Below, piece by piece: positions 50,544 through 59,332 of a stretch of 64,000 nucleotides of DNA; within the stretch, counting starts at the first letter, position 1; each line of letters opens with the position of its first letter. The notes under the pieces were generated by a model. That model saw only the letters and a list, made by a program, of their open reading frames with translations. It was not told the origin of the DNA and did no database searches. The position numbers and the translations under genes are program-made. This DNA comes from Dehalococcoidia bacterium (lineage in GTDB: Bacteria > Chloroflexota > Dehalococcoidia > Lucifugimonadales > UBA3495), in NCBI GenBank assembly GCA_022823505.1, contig JAJEIA010000052.1:1-64000 (forward strand), in the 5' to 3' direction.

Positions 50544-51251
50544 ATGGCCGCCTCAAAAATCGAGTGGACCGACGCAACCTGGAACCCGGTCACTGGCTGC
50601 AACAAGATCAGCCCGGGTTGCAAGCACTGCTACGCCGAGCGCCTTTCCAGGCGTCTCAAGGCTACCGGTATGGACAAGTACCGGAACGGTTTTGCCGTGA
50701 CGTTGCACCCTGACACGCTGGATATCCCGTTGCGGTGGCGCAAGCCCCGCTCCATCTTCGTCAACTCCATGAGCGACCTTTTCCACGATGAGGTGCCCAA
50801 CGAGTTCATCGCGCAGGTTTTCGACGTAATGACCCGTGCTGACTGGCATCGTTACCAGGTGCTTACCAAGCGTCCGGAGCGCGTGGCCAGTTTGAATCCG
50901 CAACTGGAGTGGCCCGACCAGGTCTGGATGGGCGTCAGCGTTGAATCAATGGACTACATCCACCGTATCGACCTGCTGCGCGAGACCGACGCGACGGTAA
51001 AGTTCCTGTCCCTGGAACCGCTGCTGGGTCCCTTGCCCGATATGGACTTGTCAGAAATCGATTGGGTCATCGTGGGCGGCGAATCCGGCCCAGGCGCGCG
51101 TCCCATGCAGGCTGATTGGGCTCGCGACATCCGCGACCAGTGCCAGGCTGCCGGCGTACCGTTCTACTTCAAGCAATGGGGCGGCGTCTTCAAGAAACGA
51201 CACGGCCGCGCCTTGGACGGCAGAACTTGGGACGCAATGCCGCTGCTATAA
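50544..51251 (+). CDS. DUF5131 / phage Gp37-Gp68 family three-Cys protein
   Basis: A 235-residue protein with the cysteine cluster [17 protein letters not shown] near residue 20, which could hold an iron-sulfur cluster as in radical-SAM-like proteins, then [43 protein letters not shown] and [14 protein letters not shown]. Full length for the family. It forms a two-gene operon with tcmP. Found in phages and defence-like islands; biochemical function unknown. Confidence 0.88.
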   Translation: MAASKIEWTDATWNPVTGCNKISPGCKHCYAERLSRRLKATGMDKYRNGFAVTLHPDTLDIPLRWRKPRSIFVNSMSDLFHDEVPNEFIAQVFDVMTRADWHRYQVLTKRPERVASLNPQLEWPDQVWMGVSVESMDYIHRIDLLRETDATVKFLSLEPLLGPLPDMDLSEIDWVIVGGESGPGARPMQADWARDIRDQCQAAGVPFYFKQWGGVFKKRHGRALDGRTWDAMPLL

Positions 51252-51283
51252 TCACAACGGATAGATACATAGGAGCAACCGTT

Positions 51284-51871
51284 ATGGACTGGCAAGATCG
51301 GATTGAAAAAGTGCCGGGTGTTTTGAGCGGCAAGCCTGTAATAAAGAACACCCGGATCTCCGTTGAGCAGATCGTGGGGCATCTCAACGGCTCTTGGACT
51401 GAGGATGACATCATCTCCGGTTACGACATCACCGCGGAGGATATTGAAGCCTGTCGCAAATTTGCCGCCACCGGGGAAGCGCTGTCTCCAACGACTTGGG
51501 CCGAATTCGAAGCCGCCGTTTTTAGCGACGACGACCAGCGACGCAAGCAAATCGTGCTGTACTGTGAGCGCCATCGCAACAAAACTTTGCAGATCTCAGA
51601 TTGGCAAGAGCGCATCGAGCAAGTGCCCGTCGTACTCAGCGGCAAGCCAATAATCAAGGGGACCCGTATCTCTGTAGAACAAATCGTTGGCCACCTCTAC
51701 GGCGGCTGGAATGAGGATGACATCATCACCAGCTACTCTCACCTCACCCCAGAGGACATTGAGGCCTGCCGCCAATTCGCCGCCACTGGCAAACCTCTGT
51801 CTCCGACAACTTGGACCGAATTCGAAGCCAACGTTTTTGGCGACCGCCAGCCGGGTAAACAAAAGGCGTAG
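51284..51871 (+). CDS. Antitoxin with two fused DUF433 domains
   Basis: A 195-residue protein from ATG 51284 (AGGAG eight bases upstream). Two homologous halves, about 2-82 and 106-188, each contain V-LSGKP-IK-TRISVEQIVGHL and EDIEACR-FAATG-LSPTTW. DUF433 proteins are usually a single copy of about 75 residues and act as DNA-binding antitoxins. A 22-residue linker (QIVLYCERHRNK...) joins the copies. The toxin gene starts seven bases downstream. Confidence 0.85.
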   Translation: MDWQDRIEKVPGVLSGKPVIKNTRISVEQIVGHLNGSWTEDDIISGYDITAEDIEACRKFAATGEALSPTTWAEFEAAVFSDDDQRRKQIVLYCERHRNKTLQISDWQERIEQVPVVLSGKPIIKGTRISVEQIVGHLYGGWNEDDIITSYSHLTPEDIEACRQFAATGKPLSPTTWTEFEANVFGDRQPGKQKA

Positions 51872-51878
51872 ATAGCGT

Positions 51879-52226
51879 ATGCGAATACTGGCCGACGAAA
51901 ATATCCCTGAACAGTCCATCCCAATGTTGCGCGACTTTGGTCACGATGTCCTATGGGTCAGAGAAGAACAGCCCAGGACTCCTGACCCCTATGTGCTGGA
52001 CTGGGCTACCAGAGAAAGCCGGTTGTTGATTACATTGGACAAAGACTTTGGGGAATTGAACCAGCGTTACGGCAGTCAAGCTCCTTTTGGTGTAATCCTG
52101 TTCCGAATCGCTGACAATGTGCTCGGAGCCGAACGGTCTCTGCTGATTACCCAAAACGTCAACGCTCAAGTTGATTGGCTCGGCTATCTATGGGTAATCA
52201 ACATCCGCAAACGCCCTGTGGCCTGA
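51879..52226 (+). CDS. DUF5615 PIN-like toxin
   Basis: A 115-residue protein with the family pattern MRILADENIPEQSIPMLRDFGHDVLWV at the N-terminus and LLITLDKDFGEL in the centre; the acidic residues (D and E of ADEN, D of LDKDF) are the presumed metal-binding nuclease site. Pairs with the DUF433 antitoxin upstream. Followed by an AGGGGCG palindrome. Confidence 0.88.
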   Translation: MRILADENIPEQSIPMLRDFGHDVLWVREEQPRTPDPYVLDWATRESRLLITLDKDFGELNQRYGSQAPFGVILFRIADNVLGAERSLLITQNVNAQVDWLGYLWVINIRKRPVA

Positions 52227-52233
52227 ACAAAGC

Positions 52234-52262
52234 GCAGGGGCGGATTTCAAACCCGCCCCTGC
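52234..52262. repeat. Short AGGGGCG palindrome after the DUF5615 toxin gene
   Basis: GCAGGGGCGG and CCGCCCCTGC, a perfect 10-bp stem around ATTTCAAAC. Closely related to 27745-27770. It may also terminate the convergent toxin and leuA transcripts. Confidence 0.75.
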
Positions 52263-52288
52263 ATTAGTTTGCGAGTTCGCCAACCAGC

Positions 52289-53848
52289 CTAGTCCGGCGT
52301 TGTGCCCACCGCCGGCAGCTCTGCCTCCTCGTCGGCGGCCAGCATGCGGTTCATGGCACTCAGGTAGGCGTGCGCGCTGGCGACGATGATGTCGGTGTTC
52401 GCGCCCCGCCCGGAGAACATCCGGCCGTTGTTCTCGACCCGGATCGACACTGAGCCAACCGAGTCGCGGCCTTCCGACACGGCTTGCACTTGGAAGTCGG
52501 AGATCCGCGCGGTGGTGCCAATAACGCGGTCGATGGCGCGGCACACCGCGTCCACCGGGCCGTTGCCCGTGGAGGCGTCGGTCTTGGCGTTGCCGTCGGG
52601 ACCGATGAGGCGCACCGTGGCGGTGGGGATGTCCTTGTCGCCGCTGGTGAAGTGGACCGTCTCCAGCGAGTAGGTCACCGGCTCCGACGCCGTCCGGTTC
52701 TCCTCGTCCATGAGGATTTCCAGGTCGCGGTCGGTGACCTCGTTCTTCTTGTCGGCCAGCTCGACGAACCGCTCGTACACGCTGGTCACTTCCTCGCGGG
52801 TCAGCGAGTAACCCAGCGCCTCGAGCCTGGCCTGCAGGCCGGCGCGGCCGCTGAGCTTGCCCAGCACGAGCTGGACGTCCGGCGGCAGGCCCACGCGCTC
52901 CGGCTTCATGACCTCGTAGGTGGAGCGGTCCTTCAGCACGCCGTCCTGGTGGATGCCGGAGGCGTGGCGGAAGGCGTTCTCGCCCACGATGGCCTTGTTG
53001 GCCTGCACGCTCATGCCGGTGATGCGGCTGACCAGGCGACTGCTGGGGTAGAGTTGCGTGGTATCCACGCCCAGCTCAACGCCGAACAGGTCCTTGCGGG
53101 TGTCCAACGCCATGATGATCTCTTCCAGCGAGGCGTTGCCGGCCCGCTCGCCGATGCCGTTGATGCAGCCCTCCACCTGGCGCGCGCCCACTTCGATGGC
53201 GGCCAGGCTGTTGGACACGGCCAGGCCCAGGTCATTGTGGCAGTGCACGGACAGCGTTACGTTTTCGATACCGGCCACGTTGCGCTGGATGTCCTTCAGC
53301 AGGGTCTGGAAGTCGGACGGGATGGCATAGCCGACGGTGTCGGCGATGTTGATGGTGGTCGCCCCGACCTTGATGACCTCTTCCAGCATGCGGTACAGGT
53401 AATCGGGGTTGGTGCGGGTGGCGTCCATGGGCGAGAACTCGACGTCTTCGCAGTAACCCTTGGCTTTGGAAACCATGTCCACGGCCATGGTCATGACGTC
53501 TTCCCGGTCCTTCCGCAGCTGGTGCATCTGATGGATCTCGGACGAAGACAGGAACACGTGGATGCGAGGCTTCGCCGCGCTCTTGATGGCGCCCCAGGCG
53601 GCGTCGACGTCGCCGGGAACCGCACGAGACAGCGAGCAGATGATCGGGCCCTGCACGTCCTCGGCGATGCGCTGGACGGCCTGGAAATCACCGGGCGAAC
53701 TGGCGGCGAAGCCGGCCTCGATGATGTCGACCTTGAGGCGGCCGAGCTGGCGCGCGATCTGGAGCTTTTCGTCCACCGTCATGCCGATGCCGGCGGACTG
53801 TTCGCCGTCGCGCAGCGTGGTGTCCAGGAATTTTACTTGTGCAGCCAT
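52289..53848 (-). CDS. leuA: 2-Isopropylmalate synthase
   Basis: A 519-residue protein from ATG 53848. Catalytic motifs are LDTTLRDGEQSAGIGMT (metal and base residues), SVHCHNDLGLAVSNS (HxH), and GCINGIGERAGNASLEE; HASGIHQDGVLKD marks the linker before the C-terminal leucine-binding regulatory domain, which is present at full length. It condenses acetyl-CoA with 2-oxoisovalerate in leucine synthesis. Last gene of the ilvBNC-leuA operon. Confidence 0.97.
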   Translation of the reverse strand: MAAQVKFLDTTLRDGEQSAGIGMTVDEKLQIARQLGRLKVDIIEAGFAASSPGDFQAVQRIAEDVQGPIICSLSRAVPGDVDAAWGAIKSAAKPRIHVFLSSSEIHQMHQLRKDREDVMTMAVDMVSKAKGYCEDVEFSPMDATRTNPDYLYRMLEEVIKVGATTINIADTVGYAIPSDFQTLLKDIQRNVAGIENVTLSVHCHNDLGLAVSNSLAAIEVGARQVEGCINGIGERAGNASLEEIIMALDTRKDLFGVELGVDTTQLYPSSRLVSRITGMSVQANKAIVGENAFRHASGIHQDGVLKDRSTYEVMKPERVGLPPDVQLVLGKLSGRAGLQARLEALGYSLTREEVTSVYERFVELADKKNEVTDRDLEILMDEENRTASEPVTYSLETVHFTSGDKDIPTATVRLIGPDGNAKTDASTGNGPVDAVCRAIDRVIGTTARISDFQVQAVSEGRDSVGSVSIRVENNGRMFSGRGANTDIIVASAHAYLSAMNRMLAADEEAELPAVGTTPD

Positions 53849-53920
53849 TTGGTCCTTTCCCTCCATTGGGATGAGCGCCCGTCGTGTCCCGGCATGGGTT
53901 GGGCGCGTCAGCGTTGATTG

Positions 53921-54034
53921 TTACGTCGTGCCAGATGGGGAAAGGCCGGGCAGGCACACGCAGTCCACCACAGCCAGCCCCGCCAGGACCAGTCTGCGAT
54001 GGTGAACTGCTCTGCACAGTACCTCCATGCCCAT
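53921..54034 (-). CDS. 37-codon small ORF between ilvC and leuA
   Basis: ATG 54034 is preceded by an excellent AGGAGGTGACAC. The peptide (MGMEVLCRAVHHRRLVLAGL, then AVVDCVCLPGL, then SPSGTT) has seven valines and six leucines out of 37 residues, with three cysteines. It could be a leader peptide acting on leuA expression or a free small protein. No clear terminator/antiterminator pair is seen before leuA, so its role is open. Confidence 0.45.
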   Translation of the reverse strand: MGMEVLCRAVHHRRLVLAGLAVVDCVCLPGLSPSGTT

Positions 54035-54061
54035 GTGTCACCTCCTGCTATCTCTTGGCAT

Positions 54062-54159
54062 TCGTCAGAATCAGGATTTTCAAGATTGCGAGATTGCTGG
54101 GATTACGTTCCCTACCATCCTGTAAATCCTAAAATCCAGTGAATCCTGATTCTGATGAA
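54062..54159. repeat. Palindromic repeat of the AGGATT/AATCCT family in the ilvC-leuA gap
   Basis: TTCGTCAGAATCAGGATTTT is an inverted copy of AAAATCCAGTGAATCCTGATTCTGATGAA; inner AGATTG/CATCC words pair less well. Closely related in arms to 3365-3466. Confidence 0.75.
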
Positions 54160-54190
54160 ACCTCCTGAATGACAGTCGAGTCTTGGGAAG

Positions 54191-55201
54191 TCACTCAATC
54201 TCCCGGGGGTTCATCCACGGCATCATCTCGCGCAGGCCGCGGCCCACCTCGTGAATGCGGCTGGTGCGGGCTTCCTGGCGCAGACGCAGGAAGTTGTGCC
54301 GTCCCTCGTCGCACTCGGCCATCCACTCCTGGGCGAAGGACCCGCTCTGGATGTCGTCCAGCACCCGGTGCATGTTCTCGCGGACGTGGTCGTCCACGAC
54401 GCGGGTGCCGCGGGTGAGGTCGCCGTACTCGGCGGTGTCGCTCACGGAGTAGCGCATGTAGTTGAACCCGCCCTGCTGGATCAGGTCAACGATCATCTTC
54501 AGCTCGTGCAGGCACTCGAAGTACGCGATTTCGGGCGGATACCCGCGCTCGACCAGCGTCTCGAAGGCCAGGTTGATCAGGGCGGTGACGCCGCCGCACA
54601 GCACCGACTGCTCGCCGAACAGGTCGCTCTCGGTCTCGTCCTTGAAGGTGGTCTCCAGCACGCCGGCCCGGGCGCAGCCGATGCCGGACGCGTAGGCCAG
54701 CCCGATGTTCTTGGCGTTGCCCGTGGCGTCCTGGTGAATCGCCAGCAGGCACGGCACGCCGATGCCCTGCTCCACGAAGTGCTCGCGCATCCGGTGGCCG
54801 GGCGCCTTGGGCGCGACCATCATCACGTCCACCGTCGGTGGCGGCACCACGAACTGGTAGTGAATGGTGAACCCATGGGCGAACATCAGGGCCTTGCCCG
54901 CGCCCAGGTTGGGCTCGATCTCGTCCCGGTACACATCCTTCTGTACGTGGTCGGGAATGGCCACCATCATGACGTCGGCCTCTTTGGCGACCTCGGCAAC
55001 GCTGCCGACCTCCAGCCCGGCGTCGCGGGCGACCTGGCGGCTGGCGCTGCCCTCGTACAGGCCCACCATCACCTTGATCCCGCTGTCGTGCAGGTTCAAG
55101 GCGTGGGCGTGTCCCTGGCTGCCGTAGCCGATCATCCCCACCGTCTTTCCCTCAAGGAAGGACATGTCGGCGTCTTTGTCGGTGTAAATGTTCACTGCCA
55201 T
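54191..55201 (-). CDS. ilvC: Ketol-acid reductoisomerase
   Basis: A 336-residue class I enzyme. NADPH-binding [13 protein letters not shown], catalytic region [14 protein letters not shown], and the metal-binding C-terminal domain with [12 protein letters not shown] and E-rich helices ([15 protein letters not shown]). It converts acetolactate or acetohydroxybutyrate to the dihydroxy acid in valine and isoleucine synthesis. 120 bp after ilvN, with a repeat in the gap. Confidence 0.97.
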   Translation of the reverse strand: MAVNIYTDKDADMSFLEGKTVGMIGYGSQGHAHALNLHDSGIKVMVGLYEGSASRQVARDAGLEVGSVAEVAKEADVMMVAIPDHVQKDVYRDEIEPNLGAGKALMFAHGFTIHYQFVVPPPTVDVMMVAPKAPGHRMREHFVEQGIGVPCLLAIHQDATGNAKNIGLAYASGIGCARAGVLETTFKDETESDLFGEQSVLCGGVTALINLAFETLVERGYPPEIAYFECLHELKMIVDLIQQGGFNYMRYSVSDTAEYGDLTRGTRVVDDHVRENMHRVLDDIQSGSFAQEWMAECDEGRHNFLRLRQEARTSRIHEVGRGLREMMPWMNPREIE

Positions 55202-55232
55202 GCTAGTTCATCCTTGTTTTGTGCTGGTTTCC

Positions 55233-55314
55233 CGTCATTCCCGCGAAAGCGGGAATCCACGGAGGTTGTTTGCGTGCTACACATCTGGATTCCGACCCAG
55301 GGCCGGAATGACGG
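55233..55314. repeat. CGTCATTCC-type interspersed palindrome, copy 4
   Basis: CGTCATTCCCGCGAAAGCGG, then GGAATCCA, is inverted relative to TGGATTCCGACC...GGCCGGAATGACGG. It lies inside the ilv operon between ilvN and ilvC. Confidence 0.78.
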
Positions 55315-55321
55315 ATCCCGA

Positions 55322-55927
55322 TTAGACTCCCTCGTAGTGCCCCGGCGCTGAGCCGACCGCCCGCTCCGCCACGGCTCCGTTCCTCCCCATGATGACGGCG
55401 TCGGCGCCAACGTCGTCGCTGACCCGGCCGCCGGACTTGCCGCGCACCATGGCCACGCGGCCGGTGCGCATCAGTTCCAGGATGCCAAAGGGACGCAGCA
55501 GGTCGTACAGGGCGTCGATCTTGTCCTCCTCGCCGGTGGTTTCCACCACCAGTGAGCGGTTTCCAACGTCCACCACCTTGGCCCGGAACAGGTTCACGAT
55601 TTCCAGGATCTCGCTGCGGTTGGACGGCGTGGCCCGCACCTTGATCAGGGCCAGCTCCCGCGCCACCACGTCCTCCTCGGAAATGTTGGACACCTTCACC
55701 ACGTCGATCAGCTTTTCCAGATGGCGGGTGGCCTGCTCCACGGTGTACTGGTCGCCGGTGACCACGAAGGTCAGGCGGGACAGGCCCTTCTGCTCGCTGG
55801 CGCCCACGGCCAGGCTGGCGATGTTGAACCCGCGCCGCCGGAACAGGCCGGCCACCCGGGTCAGGACACCGGGCCGGTCCTGCACCAGCGCGATGATGGT
55901 GTGCTGTTGCGTGCTAGGCGCGTTCAA
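55322..55927 (-). CDS. ilvN: Acetolactate synthase small (regulatory) subunit
   Basis: A 201-residue protein: an N-terminal ACT domain (IIALVQDRPGVLTRVAGLFRRRGFNIASLAV) for valine feedback, then the second regulatory domain (REIALIKV-like RELALIKVRAT, RAKVVDVGNRSLVVETTG). The C-terminus extends about 25 residues beyond the usual length. Its start overlaps the end of ilvB by 14 bases. Confidence 0.95.
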   Translation of the reverse strand: MNAPSTQQHTIIALVQDRPGVLTRVAGLFRRRGFNIASLAVGASEQKGLSRLTFVVTGDQYTVEQATRHLEKLIDVVKVSNISEEDVVARELALIKVRATPSNRSEILEIVNLFRAKVVDVGNRSLVVETTGEEDKIDALYDLLRPFGILELMRTGRVAMVRGKSGGRVSDDVGADAVIMGRNGAVAERAVGSAPGHYEGV

Positions 55928-57620
55928 AACCCACCCCCTCGGCCTCGGGCTCTTCCAGCATCTCGTGCACCGACTCCCCGGCGGGGATCATCGGGTACAC
56001 GAACTCGTCTTCCTTCACCACGAAGTCCACGACCACCGGCCCCGGCGTCTCCATGGCTTCCTGGATGGCGCCGGACACCTCTTCCTGCCTGGTGACCCGG
56101 ATGCCCCGGATGCCGTAGGCTTCGGCCAGCTTCACGAAGTCGGGGTTGCCGCTGTAGATGGTGGCGAAGAAGTCCTTGTCGTAGAAGAAGTCCTGCCACT
56201 GCCGCACCATTCCCAGCGAACCGTTGTTGAGGATGGCGTACTTCACGTCGATCTTGTTCTCCACCGCGGTGGCCAGGTCGCACAGGGTCATCTGGAACCC
56301 GCCGTCGCCGGCGATGGACCACACGGTCTTTTCCGGCCGGCCCACCTTGGCGCCCAGCGCCGCCGGCACCTCGTACCCCATGGCTCCGCTGCCGCCGGAG
56401 GTGATCAGCGAGTTCGGTTCCTTGTAGCCGTAGTGCTGCGCGGCCCACATCTGATGCTGCCCGACGCCGGTCACGATGATGGCTTCGCCGTTGGTCTCGT
56501 CCGAAATTTGCTTCATCACCTGCTGCGGCAGCAGCTCTTCCGACTTGCGGATGAACAGCGACGGATGCTCGGCTCTGAGTGTGTCCGTCTCCTTGATCCA
56601 GTCCAGGTGCACGTTGGACTCCACCAGGGGCATCAGCGCGCGCAGGCTGGCCTTGAGATCGCCCAGCACGGGGGCGTCGGCGACCACGTTCTTGTTGAAC
56701 TCGGTGGGGTCGACGTCGACGTGAACGATCTTGGCGCCGGGCGCGAAGTCGCTGAGGCGGCCGGTCACCCGGTCGTCGAACCGCGCTCCCAGGGAGATCA
56801 CCAGGTCCGACCGGTCGATGGCCAAACTCGCGTAGGCCATGCCGTGCATTCCGGGCATGCCCAGGTTCAGCACGTGCTCGGTGGACATGGCGCCGATGCC
56901 CAGCAGCGTGGTGATCACCGGGATCTGCGCTTTTTCGGCCAGTTGCCGCAGCTCGTCCCAGGCCCGGGAGATGAGCACGCCGTGTCCGGCCAGGATCACC
57001 GGACGCTCCGCCTGGTTGATCAGGTGAGCGGCGGCCCGCACCTGTCGCGCGTCTGGCTCACCCGGCGGCACGTAGCCGGGCAGGTCAACCTCCTCCGGCC
57101 ATTCGAACTCGATCTTCTCGCCGGCCAGGACGTCCTTCGGCACGTCGATGAGGACGGGGCCGGGACGACCGGTGCGCGCGATATAGAAGGCTTCCTTGAT
57201 GGCCGGTGCGATGTCGCGCACGTCCATCACCAGGTAGTTGTGCTTGGTCACCGGCAGGGTGATGCCGGTGATGTCGGTCTCCTGGAAGGCGTCGCGGCCG
57301 ATGGCGGCGCGCGGCACCTGTCCAGTGATGCATACGATGGGCACGGAGTCCATTTGCGCGGCCATCAGGCCGGTTACCAGGTTGGTGGCGCCCGGCCCGG
57401 AGGTGGCGGAGCATACCCCCACCTTGCCGGTGGCGCGGGCGTAGCCGTCGGCGGCCATGGCGGCGGCCTGCTCGTGGCGTACCAGGATGTGGCGCAGCTT
57501 GGGATAGCCGGACAGCGCGCCGTAGAACGGCAGTACAGCGCCGCCGGGCAGCCCGAATATAGTGTCCACGCCTTCGCGCAGCAAGCTTTCGCAAATGATC
57601 TCTGCGCCTGTCATTTCCAT
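55914..57620 (-). CDS. ilvB: Acetolactate synthase large (catalytic) subunit
   Basis: A 568-residue thiamine-diphosphate enzyme. Motifs are the catalytic glutamate in LVRHEQAAAMAADGYARATG, the FAD-binding centre, and the ThDP motif GDGGFQMTLCDLATAVENKIDVKYAILNN. ATG 57620 follows AGGAG. It makes acetolactate and acetohydroxybutyrate, the first common step of branched-chain amino-acid synthesis. Controlled by the T-box immediately upstream. Confidence 0.97.
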   Translation of the reverse strand: MEMTGAEIICESLLREGVDTIFGLPGGAVLPFYGALSGYPKLRHILVRHEQAAAMAADGYARATGKVGVCSATSGPGATNLVTGLMAAQMDSVPIVCITGQVPRAAIGRDAFQETDITGITLPVTKHNYLVMDVRDIAPAIKEAFYIARTGRPGPVLIDVPKDVLAGEKIEFEWPEEVDLPGYVPPGEPDARQVRAAAHLINQAERPVILAGHGVLISRAWDELRQLAEKAQIPVITTLLGIGAMSTEHVLNLGMPGMHGMAYASLAIDRSDLVISLGARFDDRVTGRLSDFAPGAKIVHVDVDPTEFNKNVVADAPVLGDLKASLRALMPLVESNVHLDWIKETDTLRAEHPSLFIRKSEELLPQQVMKQISDETNGEAIIVTGVGQHQMWAAQHYGYKEPNSLITSGGSGAMGYEVPAALGAKVGRPEKTVWSIAGDGGFQMTLCDLATAVENKIDVKYAILNNGSLGMVRQWQDFFYDKDFFATIYSGNPDFVKLAEAYGIRGIRVTRQEEVSGAIQEAMETPGPVVVDFVVKEDEFVYPMIPAGESVHEMLEEPEAEGVGFERA

Positions 57621-57701
57621 AGTACGGCTACTCCTGTGATCTCTCCGGTTTCCGGTTTGGCCCGTTTCCAGTCCTGTCCGTTCCCTGTCTGGTCAAAACA
57701 C

Positions 57702-57730
57702 AAAAAAGCCCGACCCCGAAGGGACGGGTT
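57702..57730 (-). terminator. T-box-controlled terminator of the ilv operon
   Basis: On the minus strand CCCGTCCC-TTC-GGGGTCGGG is followed by CTTTTTTG. It competes with the antiterminator that uses the T-box sequence at 57737-57753. Confidence 0.85.
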
Positions 57731-57975
57731 GTGATTCCCGCGGTACCACCCTTCTTTTCCGCGCTCCGCTCATTGCCTGACACGTCCCTGGCGAGCGCTC
57801 AACGCGAAACTCTTTGTACACAGCCGTTATCGGAGCCGACCCGCTGTCCCTACGCACGCTGTCGCGCTTCAGGCCAGTCGCTCAGGGGCGAGTTCGGAGT
57901 TTCCGGCCGCCGACTTCCACCAACCGTCGGCTCTCTATGAGGCCTTCCGCGCCTACTACTCCCCGTCACCGCGAT
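57702..57975 (-). promoter_or_regulatory. T-box riboswitch leader of ilvB, probable leucine specifier
   Basis: The conserved T-box AAGGGTGGTACCGCGGG is read on the minus strand at 57753-57737, just before the terminator. Upstream in the RNA are the stem I elements GGGGAGTAGTAG (near 57960), AGAGAGCCGAC with GGTTGGTGG, and CGAACTCGCCCCTGAG. The last would place CTC (57892-57890) as specifier, i.e. tRNA-Leu(GAG); this assignment is by analogy. Uncharged tRNA would stabilise the antiterminator and switch the operon on. Confidence 0.85.
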
Positions 57976-58100
57976 AAAACTGCCGGATATGCTAACACCC
58001 GCCCCAAATGCTGTCAACGAAAACCGTAACGCGCAACCGACCAATTACGGGCCTCGACACACCCCCGATTGGTCTCACGCGCGTCCGGTTCCGCCTGCTT

Positions 58101-58198
58101 TGTCATCGCGAGCGAAGCAGGGCAATCGCGCCGAGGGCGACGGACGCGCCACCGGAAACGAGACCGCCACATCGCTGTGCTCCTTGCGATAACAGACT
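58101..58198. repeat. TTGCGAGC-type interspersed palindrome, second copy
   Basis: TGTCATCGCGAGCGAAGCAG (58101 onward) is inverted relative to the right arm GAGACCGCCACATCGCTGTG...CTCCTTGCGATAACA. Followed by GGGTACGCGTGAACCCAAT, a phrase also seen in diverged form after the copy at 45211-45303. The rest of 58199-58367 shows nothing that I can assign. Confidence 0.72.
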
Positions 58199-58367
58199 GG
58201 GTACGCGTGAACCCAATCGAGGGGTGCGGGACCGGTGAACATCGCGTTTCCCTCACCATATATTTACGCTTCCCGGCGTAAATTTCACGCCATTTTCACA
58301 GGCCCGCGCCAGCAGCCCGTCTGAGGATAAGGTTGTGCTGTCGATAGGACCGTGTTTTGGCGAGGGT

Positions 58368-58737
58368 TCACGCCGGTTGGGGGATGGGTGACGGTGGACT
58401 GACTGACCGACGAGAGTGGCGAAAAAGCTTGAGCAGGTTGTGACCGGTGCAGATCAGCGACCACTCGCCCTGCACCTGGTCCAATCCCCGCAGCAGGAAC
58501 TGCCGGAAGCCTCTGCCCTGCTTGATCTGGCCGAATACGGGCTCCACCGTCGCCATGCGCAGCGCGTAACGCTTGCGGCCCCGTTTGGTCTGCAACTTGC
58601 GGCGCATCCGGTCTTTGGGGGAGAGAGCTTTGGGGATGAGTCCTCCGGGCGCGGGCGGCCGAGTAGTAACCGGCATCGGCGGACACTTCCCGGGGCGCCA
58701 CTCCCACATTGGCGATGGTCTCCTCGATCAGCGCCAG
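58368..58737 (-). mobile_element. Remnant of an IS1182-like transposase gene
   Basis: In one frame EVSADAGYYSA matches the DDE-transposase D-A-G-Y-x-S motif; after a frame change the C-terminus continues as LSPKDRMRRKLQTKRGRKRY, ALRMATVEPVFGQIKQGRGF, and GEWSLICTGHNLLKLFR, typical of this family's 3' end. The first two thirds of the transposase are absent, and the middle is deleted and frameshifted. No terminal inverted repeats were found. The remnant replaces the second part of the ImmA-like gene. Confidence 0.75.
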
Positions 58738-58974
58738 CCTGGTGTCGTTGAACACCACGGTTCGGTTGTTGGGATCCAACCCGGCCAGGATGGACTGGCC
58801 CGGTTTCTCGGGTACTGTGTTCCACAGGATGCTGAGGTCCAGAATGTTCTCCAGGATGGATTCAACCGGCACTGGCGGACAGGCAATCGGCCCGTACCTT
58901 TCCTCGTACCGGTCCAGTAACCGGTACGCCATCCGTTCGAGTGCCGCTTCCGGCGAGTAACTGTTCGTCGTCAT
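58738..58974 (-). pseudogene. Truncated ImmA/IrrE-like metallopeptidase
   Basis: The 79 codons from ATG 58974 (AALERMAYRLLDRYEERYG, then SILAGLDPNNRTVVFNDTR) match the start of ImmA/IrrE proteins. The sequence then changes to transposase remnant exactly where the HExxH active-site helix should follow, so no peptidase activity is possible. The start overlaps the stop of the XRE pseudogene by one base, the normal arrangement of such pairs. Confidence 0.6.
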
Positions 58975-59329
58975 TATTCCGATTCCTGACCCTGTATCAG
59001 CCTTTGCCACTCGTCGGCGGATCGCACATCATCCCCAAGGGAGCGTAGAAATCGCACCGCCCCGGGATTGCGGGCCAGCGTTTCGGCCAGGTCCGACGGG
59101 ATGTTGCCGGCCAAGGTGATCAGCTCGTCGATAATTCCGTCGTGTCCAGTTCCAGTGCCTCGGCCAGCACTGCTGCAATGTTCTTCACGACGGTCTCGCT
59201 GGGCGGTTCGACCCGGCCGTTTTCGATCTTGCTCAGGTAGGTGAAGTCAACGTTCACGCGCTCAGCCAATCCGCGCTGGCTGAGCCCAGCTTCCCGTCAT
59301 AAGGCTCGTAGACGTTGCGGGAAATCCAT
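58974..59329 (-). pseudogene. XRE-family regulator, inactivated by stop and frameshift
   Basis: From ATG 59329 (with GAGGTGAA upstream) the frame reads MDFPQRLRAL, then TGA (59299-59297), then REAGLSQRGLAERVNVDFTY, LSKIENGRVEPPSETVV, a good helix-turn-helix. A frame change near 59135-59150 precedes the intact tail GIIDELITLAGNIPSDLAET...RLIQGQESE. Two independent lesions make it a pseudogene unless they are sequencing errors. Divergent from the restriction gene 41 bp away. Confidence 0.65.
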
Positions 59330-59332
59330 GAT

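Noticed and set aside
52484-57734. Long plus-strand frames opposite leuA, ilvC and ilvB
   Set aside because: Low-complexity Gly/Val/His/Arg translations without start signals, opposite textbook biosynthetic genes.
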